Shown piece by piece: positions 15,695 through 23,092 of a stretch of DNA of 26,516 bases. This stretch comes from UBA1227 sp045642705 (GTDB lineage: Bacteria > Bacillota > Clostridia > Oscillospirales > Acutalibacteraceae), in contig JAZUJK010000026.1 of assembly GCA_045642705.1 (NCBI GenBank), forward strand, positions 1 through 26,516. The letters run 5' to 3'. A model generated the notes under the pieces. It did no database searches and had not been told where the DNA came from. It saw nothing but the letters and a program-made list of their open reading frames with translations. A program made the position numbers and the translations under genes. How positions within the stretch are numbered: the stretch's first letter is position 1; each line of letters starts with the position of its first letter.

Positions 15695-16444
15695 TTAGAA
15701 GTTTATTTTCATACCGTCATAGGCCGCAACAGCACCAATTTCACGCACAATTTTCTCTGTTTTTTTAGGCCCCGGCATAGATTTTCTAGAGAAATGAGAT
15801 GCCACAATAATTCCATTCTCTGTCAGCATTCCATTCTCTTTAATTTCTCTAATCTGTTTATCAACCATGTCCACGCTGTTGTGGCCAAAGCCTTCTGTAT
15901 TAGGCATTTTGCCCTCTGTGCAGTCGAGAATCATGATATCAAATTTATGCTTTTTTAGTTCTTCCCAGGTGGACGAAATAAATGGTCCACTGTCCAGTCC
16001 ATAGAAGATTTTCTTGCCATCCCCTGTCTCAATTATGAAGTTATAAGTTGAGCCATGATTGGCAAGAACTGAGGTGACTGTATAGTCACCAAATTTCACT
16101 GCTGTATGAAGCGGTAAGTCAATATGAGAGAACGGAAGATGTCTAATTTTTAGATAGATAGAATCCTCACAACCAACAGTAATATTCCTTGGTAATTTCT
16201 CAATATTTTCAATATTAAAATGATCTGGATGTCCATGTGAAATCAGGACATGTGTCACATTATCATATAGATGTGGCATGCCATTTTTATCGGCAAAATC
16301 ATATATATGTGGGCCACAGTCGATTAGCAAATCACCATTGAGAAGCAAGGCGCAATTGCGTCTGAAATAGAGCTTATATAGCCTTGCATTATAGGTCCAA
16401 TCTGCTGCACCTGAGCCCAGAAACAAGAGTTCGTTATCTTTCAA
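15695..16444 (-). CDS. Metallo-beta-lactamase-fold hydrolase
   Basis: A cytoplasmic MBL-fold enzyme of 249 residues. It opens with LLFLGSGAADW, then RRNCALLLNGDLLIDCGP (28-45). The metal motif HxHxDH is H70, H72, D74 and H75 in ISHGHPDH, a later Asp is in ILDCTEG, and the closing ASHFSRKSMPGP has the late His. The opening resembles PhnP and RNase Z-like phosphodiesterases, but the substrate is unknown. I start at TTG 16444 because GGAGAGAG sits just upstream. The longer frame to 16516 would run through the upstream terminator. A perfect TATAAT on the minus strand (16480-16475) is well placed for a promoter but has no good -35. Confidence 0.85.
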   Translation of the reverse strand: MKDNELLFLGSGAADWTYNARLYKLYFRRNCALLLNGDLLIDCGPHIYDFADKNGMPHLYDNVTHVLISHGHPDHFNIENIEKLPRNITVGCEDSIYLKIRHLPFSHIDLPLHTAVKFGDYTVTSVLANHGSTYNFIIETGDGKKIFYGLDSGPFISSTWEELKKHKFDIMILDCTEGKMPNTEGFGHNSVDMVDKQIREIKENGMLTENGIIVASHFSRKSMPGPKKTEKIVREIGAVAAYDGMKINF

Positions 16445-16494
16445 ATATCTCTCTCCTAATACAGCGTAATGGATATTATAGAATATTTTGGCAT

Positions 16495-16534
16495 TAAAAA
16501 ACAGTCCCAGTTTCAAATTAGAAACCGGGACTGT
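16495..16534 (-). terminator. Terminator of the DUF362 gene
   Basis: ACAGTCCC-A-GTTTC (16501-16514) pairs with GAAAC-C-GGGACTGT (16521-16534), 13 pairs with one mismatch, loop 6 nt. On the minus strand it is followed by TTTTTTAATG, 10 nt after the DUF362 stop. Confidence 0.9.
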
Positions 16535-16544
16535 AAAAATTTAA

Positions 16545-17447
16545 TTATTTATCGAGGTCGATAACTTCGTAATCCTTAGTACCAAGGCCAAATTCTGCGC
16601 CGTACTCTGTCTGGCGAAGACCACCACGATTGGTGATTCTCTTAACAAGATCTGCGCCGCCAGCATCCTTCTGAGCCCAGATAACATCGAGACATGCCTG
16701 GTCACAAGCAACTGGATCAGCTGATGCGAAGATACCATAGTCAGACATCTTAGGTGCTGCTGGGAATGGGAAGCAGTCACAGTCAACTGAGAGATTATTC
16801 ATAACATTGATGCAGATGACATTCTCTCTGCCGAAATAATCAAATACAGCTGATGTAGCCTCTACCATTGACTCCTGGAATTTCTTGTCTCCGCCTGGGA
16901 GAATGAACTTACCATCACCAAGCCAGCCTGTGAAACGGAAGTCTGTCTTGGATGCAGAATGGATACGAGCCTTACCACGAGGTGATGCGAAACCGATTGA
17001 GCCATTCTTGATAGCTCCGCCGTAACCAGCCATTGGATGTCCCTTGAAGTGTGACAAGAGGATACATGACTGATAATTCTGAATGCCAGCACCAACGAGG
17101 TCAGCCTTGAGATGCTTACCATTTGTTACAGGGATTTCAATCTCGCCCTTGCTGTCAAGAAGATCTACGCCACCAGCTCTGTTATAGCCGTGCTTCTGGA
17201 TCATCATCTTGTGTGTTACATCGAACTGACGAGCGCCTTCATAAGCTGTGTTATTCTCAACGAGCTTACCGCCTACCTTCTTTACGAGTGGGTAGATAAG
17301 TTCAGGCTGAAGTGAGTTAGGGTTAAAGATTTCACCCGTTGAAATCTTAACTGCGCACTTGCCCTTTGGTGTCCAGCCAAGAGCCTCATAAATCTTGATG
17401 AGAGACTGAGGTGTAATCTCTCTTGTAAAGTAAACTTTGCTTGCCAT
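16545..17447 (-). CDS. DUF362 family protein
   Basis: A 300-residue protein with the DUF362 core: CILLSHFKGHPMAGYGGAIKNGSIG (near 130-155, key HFKGH and GGAIKN), a following GKARIHS, then INVMNNLSVDCDCFP and IFASADPVACDQACLDVI. Many DUF362 proteins carry a C-terminal ferredoxin-like domain; this one lacks it and ends shortly after the core. Cys residues in VDCDCFP and the later VACDQAC could bind a metal or cluster, but the function of the family is not established. The start has GAGGAG about 8 nt upstream. It is monocistronic, with tRNA-Ser and its terminator upstream. Confidence 0.9.
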   Translation of the reverse strand: MASKVYFTREITPQSLIKIYEALGWTPKGKCAVKISTGEIFNPNSLQPELIYPLVKKVGGKLVENNTAYEGARQFDVTHKMMIQKHGYNRAGGVDLLDSKGEIEIPVTNGKHLKADLVGAGIQNYQSCILLSHFKGHPMAGYGGAIKNGSIGFASPRGKARIHSASKTDFRFTGWLGDGKFILPGGDKKFQESMVEATSAVFDYFGRENVICINVMNNLSVDCDCFPFPAAPKMSDYGIFASADPVACDQACLDVIWAQKDAGGADLVKRITNRGGLRQTEYGAEFGLGTKDYEVIDLDK

Positions 17448-17519
17448 AATAAAATCTCCTCTTTTAAAATGCTATGGACATTTTACTCCGTTTGTCCCTA
17501 CAAATGGCCTTTGAGAAAG

Positions 17520-17548
17520 ATAATGATTACGAAAGTTTTTCTTTGCAA
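17520..17548 (-). promoter_or_regulatory. Possible promoter of the DUF362 gene
   Basis: On the minus strand TTGCAA (17548-17543), a 17-bp spacer and CATTAT (17525-17520). The -35 lies directly beside the tRNA terminator. The -10 matches only four of six bases. Confidence 0.4.
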
Positions 17549-17555
17549 AAGAACA

Positions 17556-17583
17556 AAAGACCGAGCAAAAATGCTCGGTCTTT
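17556..17583 (-). terminator. Terminator of tRNA-Ser
   Basis: AAAGACCGAGCA (17556-17567) pairs perfectly over 12 bp with TGCTCGGTCTTT (17572-17583), loop 4 nt. It begins 3 nt beyond the CCA end of the tRNA on the minus strand and is followed by TGTTCTTTTG. Confidence 0.9.
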
Positions 17584-17586
17584 CTA

Positions 17587-17679
17587 TGGCGGAGAGCAAG
17601 GGATTCGAACCCTCGAGATAGCTTTAACCATCTACACGATTTCCAGTCGTGCTCCTTAGGCCAGCTCGGACAACTCTCC
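17587..17679 (-). tRNA. tRNA-Ser(GGA)
   Basis: 93 nt on the minus strand, a class II tRNA with long variable arm. The acceptor stem is GGAGAGT with GCTCTCC (one U-G), the discriminator is G, and CCA is encoded. The anticodon stem-loop is CACGA-CTGGAAA-TCGTG, anticodon GGA, reading UCC and UCU. The T-arm is GAGGG-TTCGAAT-CCCTT. It has its own promoter and terminator, so it is a single-tRNA transcription unit. Confidence 0.97.
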
Positions 17680-17692
17680 ACAGCGCTTGTCT

Positions 17693-17721
17693 ATTATACT
17701 TTCTAAAACGAAATAAATCAA
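17693..17721 (-). promoter_or_regulatory. Promoter of tRNA-Ser
   Basis: On the minus strand TTGATT (17721-17716), a 17-bp spacer and a perfect TATAAT (17698-17693), about 13 nt before the mature 5' end. It is back to back with the nrdR promoter. Confidence 0.7.
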
Positions 17722-17734
17722 TGTTATTTTTATA

Positions 17735-17763
17735 TTGCAGTAAACTACTATAAATGGTATAAT
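17735..17763 (+). promoter_or_regulatory. Promoter of the nrdR-aro operon
   Basis: TTGCAG (17735-17740), a 17-bp spacer and a perfect TATAAT (17758-17763). It is the only good promoter I see for the seven-gene run that ends at 24623. A loose match to an NrdR box lies downstream near 17786-17801 (11 of 16 positions), too weak to call. Confidence 0.7.
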
Positions 17764-17810
17764 TTTAATAACTTTATTTAAAAAATATACTATAGATAGG
17801 TGTGTTGAAA

Positions 17811-18266
17811 ATGAAATGTCCATTCTGTGGATTCGAAGAAAGTAAAGTTATCGACTCTAGACCAACAGACGAAGGCGAAAGAATCCGCCGTCGCCGCGAG
17901 TGCATCAAGTGTGCTAAGCGTTTCACAACATATGAGATCATCGAGAGTGTACCTCTTATCGTTGTAAAGAAGGACAAGTCACGCGAGCAGTTCGATCGCA
18001 ACAAGCTCATGGCTGGTATCCTCCGCGCTTGTGAGAAGCGTCCTGTTTCTCTCCAGACAATTGAAGAGGCTGTAAATGATATCGAGTCTCAGCTTCAGAA
18101 CTCACTCGACCGTGAGGTTACATCTGACCGCATCGGTGCGCTCTGCATGGAGCATCTCAAGGACATCGACGAAGTTGCCTATGTACGTTTCGCATCTGTA
18201 TATAGACAGTTCAAGGATGTTTCAACATTCGTAGAAGAAGTATCTAAACTCTTGCAGGAGAAATAA
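17811..18266 (+). CDS. nrdR: Transcriptional repressor NrdR
   Basis: ATP/dATP-sensing repressor of ribonucleotide reductase genes. The 151 residues are full length. The N-terminal zinc ribbon has C3, C6, C31 and C34, with the Arg-rich GERIRRRRECIKC segment between. The ATP-cone domain follows at about 47-137, starting LIVVKKDKSREQFDRNKL and including ACEKRPVS. I start at ATG 17811 (MKCPFCG), 8 nt after AGGTG. In-frame GTG and TTG codons just upstream have less support. No ribonucleotide reductase gene is in the window. Its TAA overlaps the next ATG by one base, tying it to the downstream membrane-protein and aromatic genes. Confidence 0.96.
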   Translation: MKCPFCGFEESKVIDSRPTDEGERIRRRRECIKCAKRFTTYEIIESVPLIVVKKDKSREQFDRNKLMAGILRACEKRPVSLQTIEEAVNDIESQLQNSLDREVTSDRIGALCMEHLKDIDEVAYVRFASVYRQFKDVSTFVEEVSKLLQEK

Positions 18267-19000
18267 TGATAAAGAATGAATTTTGGCGTTCCTATGCCAT
18301 CTTATTTGGTGGCGGCGCCGGACTCTCATTGCTGCTCGCACTCGGCGATACACTCGAGGGCGCACTGGCAAATGGGATTTATGGCGTTGCGCTAAAAGTG
18401 GCATTGGTTGTAGTTCTATACATTCTGCTTTGGAAATTTGACAAGCAAAAAATTGAGCCTCGCAGTGCGAATCTCGTTATGCTTGCCACTATAGTTCCAG
18501 TTGTCTTCAATGTATTTTGCTACCACGGACCACTCGACCTCAAAATTCCATACAAGTCCCTAATACTACTTGCAGTTTCAGTTGTAGCAACTGTCTTGGC
18601 GGAGGAACTCTTCTTCCGCAGAATTGGAGTTATGTTATTTAGGAAGACCCCAGATCACAAGATTACTATCACTGAGGCTACGAGCCTTGTTGGCGCATAT
18701 ACAATTATGGGATTGTTCCAGGGATTCGGTTTGAATATTGTGATGTCTTTCGCAATTGCCGTGTTAACGCTCGCTCTCTATCTCCTGACAGACAGTATTG
18801 ATTTACCACTCACATTTCATCTACTTATTTCACTTACAACACAGCTTTATATAACATTTTCTTCTGCGCCTTCCAGCACTGTAGGCACAGCATTCCCAGC
18901 CCTATACTTAGGACTCGCAGCACTCATATTCCTAATTGGATATGGAGTTATTAGAGACTATCAATTGCTTGATAGTCAGTCGGAGGCTCATTATGGCTGA
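18266..19000 (+). CDS. CPBP-like (Abi) intramembrane protein, degenerate active site
   Basis: A polytopic membrane protein of 244 residues with about seven hydrophobic segments. Residues around 111-122 read VATVLAEELFFRR, matching motif 1 (EExxxR) of CPBP/Rce1-type intramembrane proteases. Motif 2 (usually FxxxH) is replaced by a helix reading AYTIMGLFQGFG without His. In motif 3, FHLLISLT keeps a His but not the usual Asn. Proteolytic activity is therefore doubtful, or the family assignment is only partial. The ATG overlaps the nrdR stop by 1 nt and uses an AGGAG in the end of nrdR; its own end overlaps aroF by 8 nt. A role in aromatic metabolism, such as transport, is possible but unsupported. 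Confidence 0.72.
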   Translation: MIKNEFWRSYAILFGGGAGLSLLLALGDTLEGALANGIYGVALKVALVVVLYILLWKFDKQKIEPRSANLVMLATIVPVVFNVFCYHGPLDLKIPYKSLILLAVSVVATVLAEELFFRRIGVMLFRKTPDHKITITEATSLVGAYTIMGLFQGFGLNIVMSFAIAVLTLALYLLTDSIDLPLTFHLLISLTTQLYITFSSAPSSTVGTAFPALYLGLAALIFLIGYGVIRDYQLLDSQSEAHYG

Positions 19001-19799
19001 TTTTCACAAGACAACAAGAGAATATCATCCTGAAAATACAATCATTGACGTGCGTGGCACGAAAATCGGCGACGGTAATCTCGCAATAATCGCAGGTCCT
19101 TGCGCTATCGAGTCAGAGGACCAGATTATGCGTATCGCCGGAGCCGTAAAAGACGCGGGAGCAACTATGCTCCGCGGTGGCGCATTCAAGCCACGCACCT
19201 CACCATATACATTCCAGGGACTGGAAGCCGAGGGCATAAGATATCTCATTGACGCCGGCAAGGAGTATGGACTCCCTACCGTATCAGAGATCACTGATGC
19301 TTCTCAGCTCCCACTTTTTGATGATATTGATATCATCCAAGTTGGTGCCAAGAATATGCAGAACTTTGGCTTGCTTCACGTGCTTGGCAAGGTAGACAAG
19401 CCAATTCTCTTAAAGCGTGGCTTTGGCACAACTTATGAGGAGGTACTCTCCTCTGCTGAACATATCATGGCAGCAGGCAATGAGAGAGTAATCCTCTGCG
19501 AACGCGGAATTAGAACATTTGAGACATATACAAGATTTACATTTGATGTCTCATCTATCCCATCACTCAAGACGCTTACACATCTTCCTGTAATTGCGGA
19601 TCCATCTCATCCAGCAGGCAGATATGAACTTATAGAGCCGCTCTCACTTGCAGCTGTTGCAGCAGGTGCAGACGGACTGATTATTGAAGTACATGACAGG
19701 CCAGAGGATGCCCTCTGCGACAGCAGCCAGGCACTAAAGCCAGAAAAGTTCCAATCAATAGTTGTAAAAGCAAAAGAGGTGCACAAGGCAATTGGCTAG
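18993..19799 (+). CDS. aroF: 3-deoxy-7-phosphoheptulonate synthase, type I-beta core enzyme
   Basis: DAHP synthase condenses PEP and erythrose 4-phosphate, the first step of the shikimate pathway. The 268 residues form a single TIM barrel: GPCAIES (35-41, metal Cys37), RGGAFKPRTSPYTFQG, LLKRGFGTT, IADPSHPAGR (metal His) and the late Glu and Asp in IIEVHDRPEDALCDS. Only 34 residues precede GPCAIES, so neither the ferredoxin-like domain of Thermotoga-type enzymes nor the chorismate-mutase domain of Bacillus-type enzymes is fused. I start at ATG 18993, after CGGAGG, inside the end of the preceding gene; the open frame extends 19 codons upstream without a ribosome site. It overlaps aroB by 8 nt. 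Confidence 0.95.
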   Translation: MADFHKTTREYHPENTIIDVRGTKIGDGNLAIIAGPCAIESEDQIMRIAGAVKDAGATMLRGGAFKPRTSPYTFQGLEAEGIRYLIDAGKEYGLPTVSEITDASQLPLFDDIDIIQVGAKNMQNFGLLHVLGKVDKPILLKRGFGTTYEEVLSSAEHIMAAGNERVILCERGIRTFETYTRFTFDVSSIPSLKTLTHLPVIADPSHPAGRYELIEPLSLAAVAAGADGLIIEVHDRPEDALCDSSQALKPEKFQSIVVKAKEVHKAIG

Positions 19800-20886
19800 T
19801 GTAGTTAAAATTCATGCGGAAAATCCATACCAGTCCCACATTGGTCTCGGACTACTAAAGTCCTGTGGAGATATTATCTCCGCAGTTCATCCACTATGCA
19901 AAATTGCACTTATTTCAGATACGAATACATCCCCTCTCTATGCGGATGATGTTATACGCTCACTAAAGACAGTGGGCTATGATGTAGTTCAATATGTCAT
20001 CCCATCTGGCGAGGGTAACAAGAATATAAACACATATTATACCGTTCTCGAATTTCTAGCTGATAACGAGATTACACGCTCTGATATGCTCGTCTCACTC
20101 GGAGGCGGAGTTGTCGGAGACCTCACAGGTTTCGCCGCTGCGACATATATGCGTGGCATCCCATATGCGCACATCGCAACGAGCCTCCTCTCCATGGTTG
20201 ACTCATCAATCGGTGGCAAGACAGGACTTAATTTGCAGTCAGGCAAGAACCTATGCGGTGCATTCTATGATCCTATCGCTGTAATCTGCAGCATAGAGAC
20301 TCTCGAGACATTGCCAAGAGCAAACTTTGAAGATGGAATTGGCGAAGTATTCAAATATGCTCTTCTCGGCAATGAAAGAATTCTAAAAGTATTACAGGGC
20401 GTTGCGGAGAACTACGACCCTGCTTCACTCTATTTTAATTTACGTCCACATATCGAGGAAATTATCGAAGAATCTATTTTGACCAAGGTTTCATTTGTTG
20501 TCTCTGACCCACTTGATAAGGGCAGCCGTCACTATCTCAACCTCGGTCATACAATAGGTCATGCAATAGAACATAGCAGTCGCTATTCAATCTCCCATGG
20601 CAGAGCTGTATCTATCGGCATCTGCTCAATGGCACGCGCTGCTGAGGAACTCGGAATGAGCGAGGCTGGAACAGCCGATAAGATCATCTCACTCGCATCC
20701 TCTATCGGGCTTCCAACAACATGTCCTATCACTTCCAACAAAGACCTATACAATTCCATTCTCTCTGACAAGAAGAGAAATGGCATCTCTATTGATATCA
20801 TCGTCCCAGTTTCTCTCGGCAAGTGCGAAATTAAAACTATTCCAATTCAGAATTTACAAGAGATACTTCGCCTTGGGGTGAAATAA
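19792..20886 (+). CDS. aroB: 3-dehydroquinate synthase AroB
   Basis: Converts DAHP to 3-dehydroquinate, step two of the pathway, using NAD+ and a divalent metal. The 364 residues are full length. Motifs: LGGGVVGDLTGFAAATYMRG (near 101-120, NAD-binding), ATSLLSMVDSSIGGKTG, IGEVFKYALLG (metal and substrate side) and LNLGHTIGHAIEH followed by SHGRAVSIG (metal His residues). The start is TTG 19792, since no ATG occurs before conserved sequence; GAGGTG lies about 11 nt upstream inside aroF. Overlap with the aroF stop is 8 nt, and the aroA ATG abuts its stop. Confidence 0.96.
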   Translation: MASVVKIHAENPYQSHIGLGLLKSCGDIISAVHPLCKIALISDTNTSPLYADDVIRSLKTVGYDVVQYVIPSGEGNKNINTYYTVLEFLADNEITRSDMLVSLGGGVVGDLTGFAAATYMRGIPYAHIATSLLSMVDSSIGGKTGLNLQSGKNLCGAFYDPIAVICSIETLETLPRANFEDGIGEVFKYALLGNERILKVLQGVAENYDPASLYFNLRPHIEEIIEESILTKVSFVVSDPLDKGSRHYLNLGHTIGHAIEHSSRYSISHGRAVSIGICSMARAAEELGMSEAGTADKIISLASSIGLPTTCPITSNKDLYNSILSDKKRNGISIDIIVPVSLGKCEIKTIPIQNLQEILRLGVK

Positions 20887-22149
20887 ATGATTTTAAAACT
20901 TACACCTTCTCGCCTATTGGGAGAAGTTGATGCTATAGATTCCAAGTCAGAGTTACACAGAATTCTTATCTGTGCTGCTCTCTCTGATGCTACGACAGTT
21001 ATTGAGACAAGCATCAATCCTATCAATTTATCAAATGATGTCAAAGCAACAATTGATTGTCTAATCGCACTTGGTGCAGACATAGTATTTGGGGACAACA
21101 GTATCACTGTATCCCCTATAACAGCTGTACCAGAGCACCCAGTGCTCGATTGCAAGGAAAGTGGTTCAACGCTTCGCTTTCTAATGCCCGTTGCCACAGC
21201 GCTCGCTGACTGTGTCACATTTGATGGCAACGAGCGTTTGGCAGAGAGACCTATTGGCAGTCTCAAGACTGCAATGGAGGCGAATGGAGTCACTTTCTCA
21301 TCTGATACACTTCCATTTACAACAAGCGGAAAACTCCGCTCTGGAATATATGAAGTTACAGGCGACCTCAGTTCGCAATATGTATCAGGCCTCTTGCTCA
21401 CACTTCCTCTGCTTGACGCAGACAGCGAGATACGCCTGACCACTCCACTTCTCTCACGTGGATATGTGGAACTCACAATAGAGGCGCTCGCCGACTATGG
21501 CATAACAGTGGTAGAGCCAGAGATTGACGCATTTAAAATCTCGCCATTTGCAAGATATAAATCCCCTCGTAGCATCCGTGCTGAGGGCGATTGGTCAGGT
21601 GCAGCATTCTTTCATGTTGCGAATTTGCTCGGCAATGATATTACAATTGGCAATCTCAACATTAACTCTCTACAGAGGGACAGACACATTCTAAGTATTC
21701 TAGGAAAATATGGATATAGGAATGTTGATGCAGAGGATAAGGAAAATCTTCTCGGTGCCAAGACATATGAGATAGATCTCGGCAACACGCCAGACCTACT
21801 CCCTGCTCTATCTATTGCGGCCGCATTTGCGGATGGAACGACAGTATTTACCGGAGCTGCAAGGCTCCGTCTCAAGGAGAGCGACAGACTGATGTCTGTC
21901 TGTGCTCTCATAAATTCTCTCGGTGGCAAGGCCGAGGACACAGACGATGGTCTCATCGTCTATCCTCAGCCACTTACAGGTGGCACCGTAGAGACATATG
22001 GTGACCACCGTATCGCAATGGCGGCCACTATCGCATCAACGAGATGCGAGGAACCAGTAATAATTAATGAAGCTCGTGCAGTTGAGAAATCCTATCCAAC
22101 TTTCTATCAAGACATAGAGTCACTGGGAGGCGTAATTGATGTCCTATAA
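20887..22149 (+). CDS. aroA: EPSP synthase (3-phosphoshikimate 1-carboxyvinyltransferase)
   Basis: Adds enolpyruvate from PEP to shikimate 3-phosphate. The 420 residues show the usual two-domain motifs: DSKSELHR (18-25, with K20, S21, R25), SGSTLRFL (92-99), RLAERPIGSL, AEGDWSGAAFF, TPDLLPALS (catalytic Asp), RLKESDR and YGDHRIAMA. The PEP-site loop differs from Escherichia coli NAGTAMRP: here it reads ESGSTLRF, with Phe98 where E. coli has Pro101 and Ser94 for Thr97. The ATG directly follows the aroB TAA and has GGGGTG 9 nt upstream; the gene overlaps aroC by 11 nt. Confidence 0.96.
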   Translation: MILKLTPSRLLGEVDAIDSKSELHRILICAALSDATTVIETSINPINLSNDVKATIDCLIALGADIVFGDNSITVSPITAVPEHPVLDCKESGSTLRFLMPVATALADCVTFDGNERLAERPIGSLKTAMEANGVTFSSDTLPFTTSGKLRSGIYEVTGDLSSQYVSGLLLTLPLLDADSEIRLTTPLLSRGYVELTIEALADYGITVVEPEIDAFKISPFARYKSPRSIRAEGDWSGAAFFHVANLLGNDITIGNLNINSLQRDRHILSILGKYGYRNVDAEDKENLLGAKTYEIDLGNTPDLLPALSIAAAFADGTTVFTGAARLRLKESDRLMSVCALINSLGGKAEDTDDGLIVYPQPLTGGTVETYGDHRIAMAATIASTRCEEPVIINEARAVEKSYPTFYQDIESLGGVIDVL

Positions 22150-23092
22150 CATTCAATATTTTGGATCATCACATGGCCCAGAAGTAGGCCTCATAGCAGA
22201 GGGACTCCCAGCAGGTGAAGAGATTGATATGGCAGTGCTCGATGCCTTCCTTGCAAGGCGCCGTCCAGGACAGGGTCCAGATGTTACACAGAGGCGCGAG
22301 CCAGATATTCCAATCTTTAAAAGTGGAATAAAGGACAATAAAACTGATGGCAATCCTATTCATATCGTCATAGAAAATAAAGATATAGACGACAAGGATT
22401 ATGAAGCCATAAGAGATATACCTCGCCCAGGACATGCCGACTATACAGCATATCTAAAATATGGCGAGATACCACTAGGCGGTGGACAGTTCTCCGCTCG
22501 GATGACAGCCCCCACTTGTGTACTCGGTGGCATATGTATGCAGATACTTGAGCGCCGAGGAATAGAGGTGCACGCCGATATCAAAGAAATCGGCGACATC
22601 GACAAGGCAAGAGCGGAAAAAGACTCAGTTGGAGGAATTATTACAGCCACAATAACCGGCGTGCCCGCAGGGATTGGTGGTCCGATGAGTCAAGGCATAG
22701 AGAGCCGTCTCTCCGCTGCCCTATTTGCAATTCCAGCCGTTAAGGGCGTGGAATTTGGCGATGGTTTCGCACTCGCCTCCATGACAGGCAGCGAGGCAAA
22801 CGACGCCTATTATATCGATGACGGCAAGGTTGTTATGAGGACCAACCACTGCGGTGGTATCCTCGGCGGCATATCAAATGGAATGCCAATAGTGCTAAAT
22901 GTCGCAATGAAACCTACACCATCAATTGGCAAGGTCCAAGATTCAATAAATCTCAGGACAATGACAGAGGCAAAACTTGAAATTTCTGGGCGCCACGACC
23001 CGACAGTAGTCATACGTGCACTACCTGTAATCGAGGCCGTATGTGCCATTACAATACTTGAAATGCTAGAGGAGGATAATTCAAATGGTTGA
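22139..23092 (+). CDS. aroC: Chorismate synthase, short variant
   Basis: Makes chorismate from EPSP with reduced FMN. Signatures present: YFGSSHGPEVG (H12), TQRREPD, RPGHADYTAY (H99, catalytic His region), GGGQFSAR (114-121) and GRHDPTVVIRALPVIEA (284-300). At 317 residues it is clearly shorter than the common 350-390, with segments missing in the middle. Two signatures deviate: GESHG is GSSHG, and GGGRSSAR is GGGQFSAR. I recall similar loops in other Clostridia, so this is probably an active subfamily rather than decay. I start at ATG 22139, 8 nt after GGGAGG; TTG 22136 adds one residue. It overlaps aroA by 11 nt and the next gene by 8 nt. Confidence 0.94.
   Translation: MSYNIQYFGSSHGPEVGLIAEGLPAGEEIDMAVLDAFLARRRPGQGPDVTQRREPDIPIFKSGIKDNKTDGNPIHIVIENKDIDDKDYEAIRDIPRPGHADYTAYLKYGEIPLGGGQFSARMTAPTCVLGGICMQILERRGIEVHADIKEIGDIDKARAEKDSVGGIITATITGVPAGIGGPMSQGIESRLSAALFAIPAVKGVEFGDGFALASMTGSEANDAYYIDDGKVVMRTNHCGGILGGISNGMPIVLNVAMKPTPSIGKVQDSINLRTMTEAKLEISGRHDPTVVIRALPVIEAVCAITILEMLEEDNSNG

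Noticed and set aside
16445..16516. 24-codon upstream extension of the MBL-fold gene
   Set aside because: It would be translated through the DUF362 terminator hairpin; TTG 16444 has a strong GGAGAGAG site directly upstream.
17786..17801. NrdR-box-like sequence ATACTATAGATAGGTG upstream of nrdR
   Set aside because: 11 of 16 positions in AT-rich DNA, with no second box at the usual spacing; could occur by chance.
20847..21476. 209-codon open frame on the minus strand
   Set aside because: Antisense shadow of aroA, Ser/Arg-rich, no start signal.
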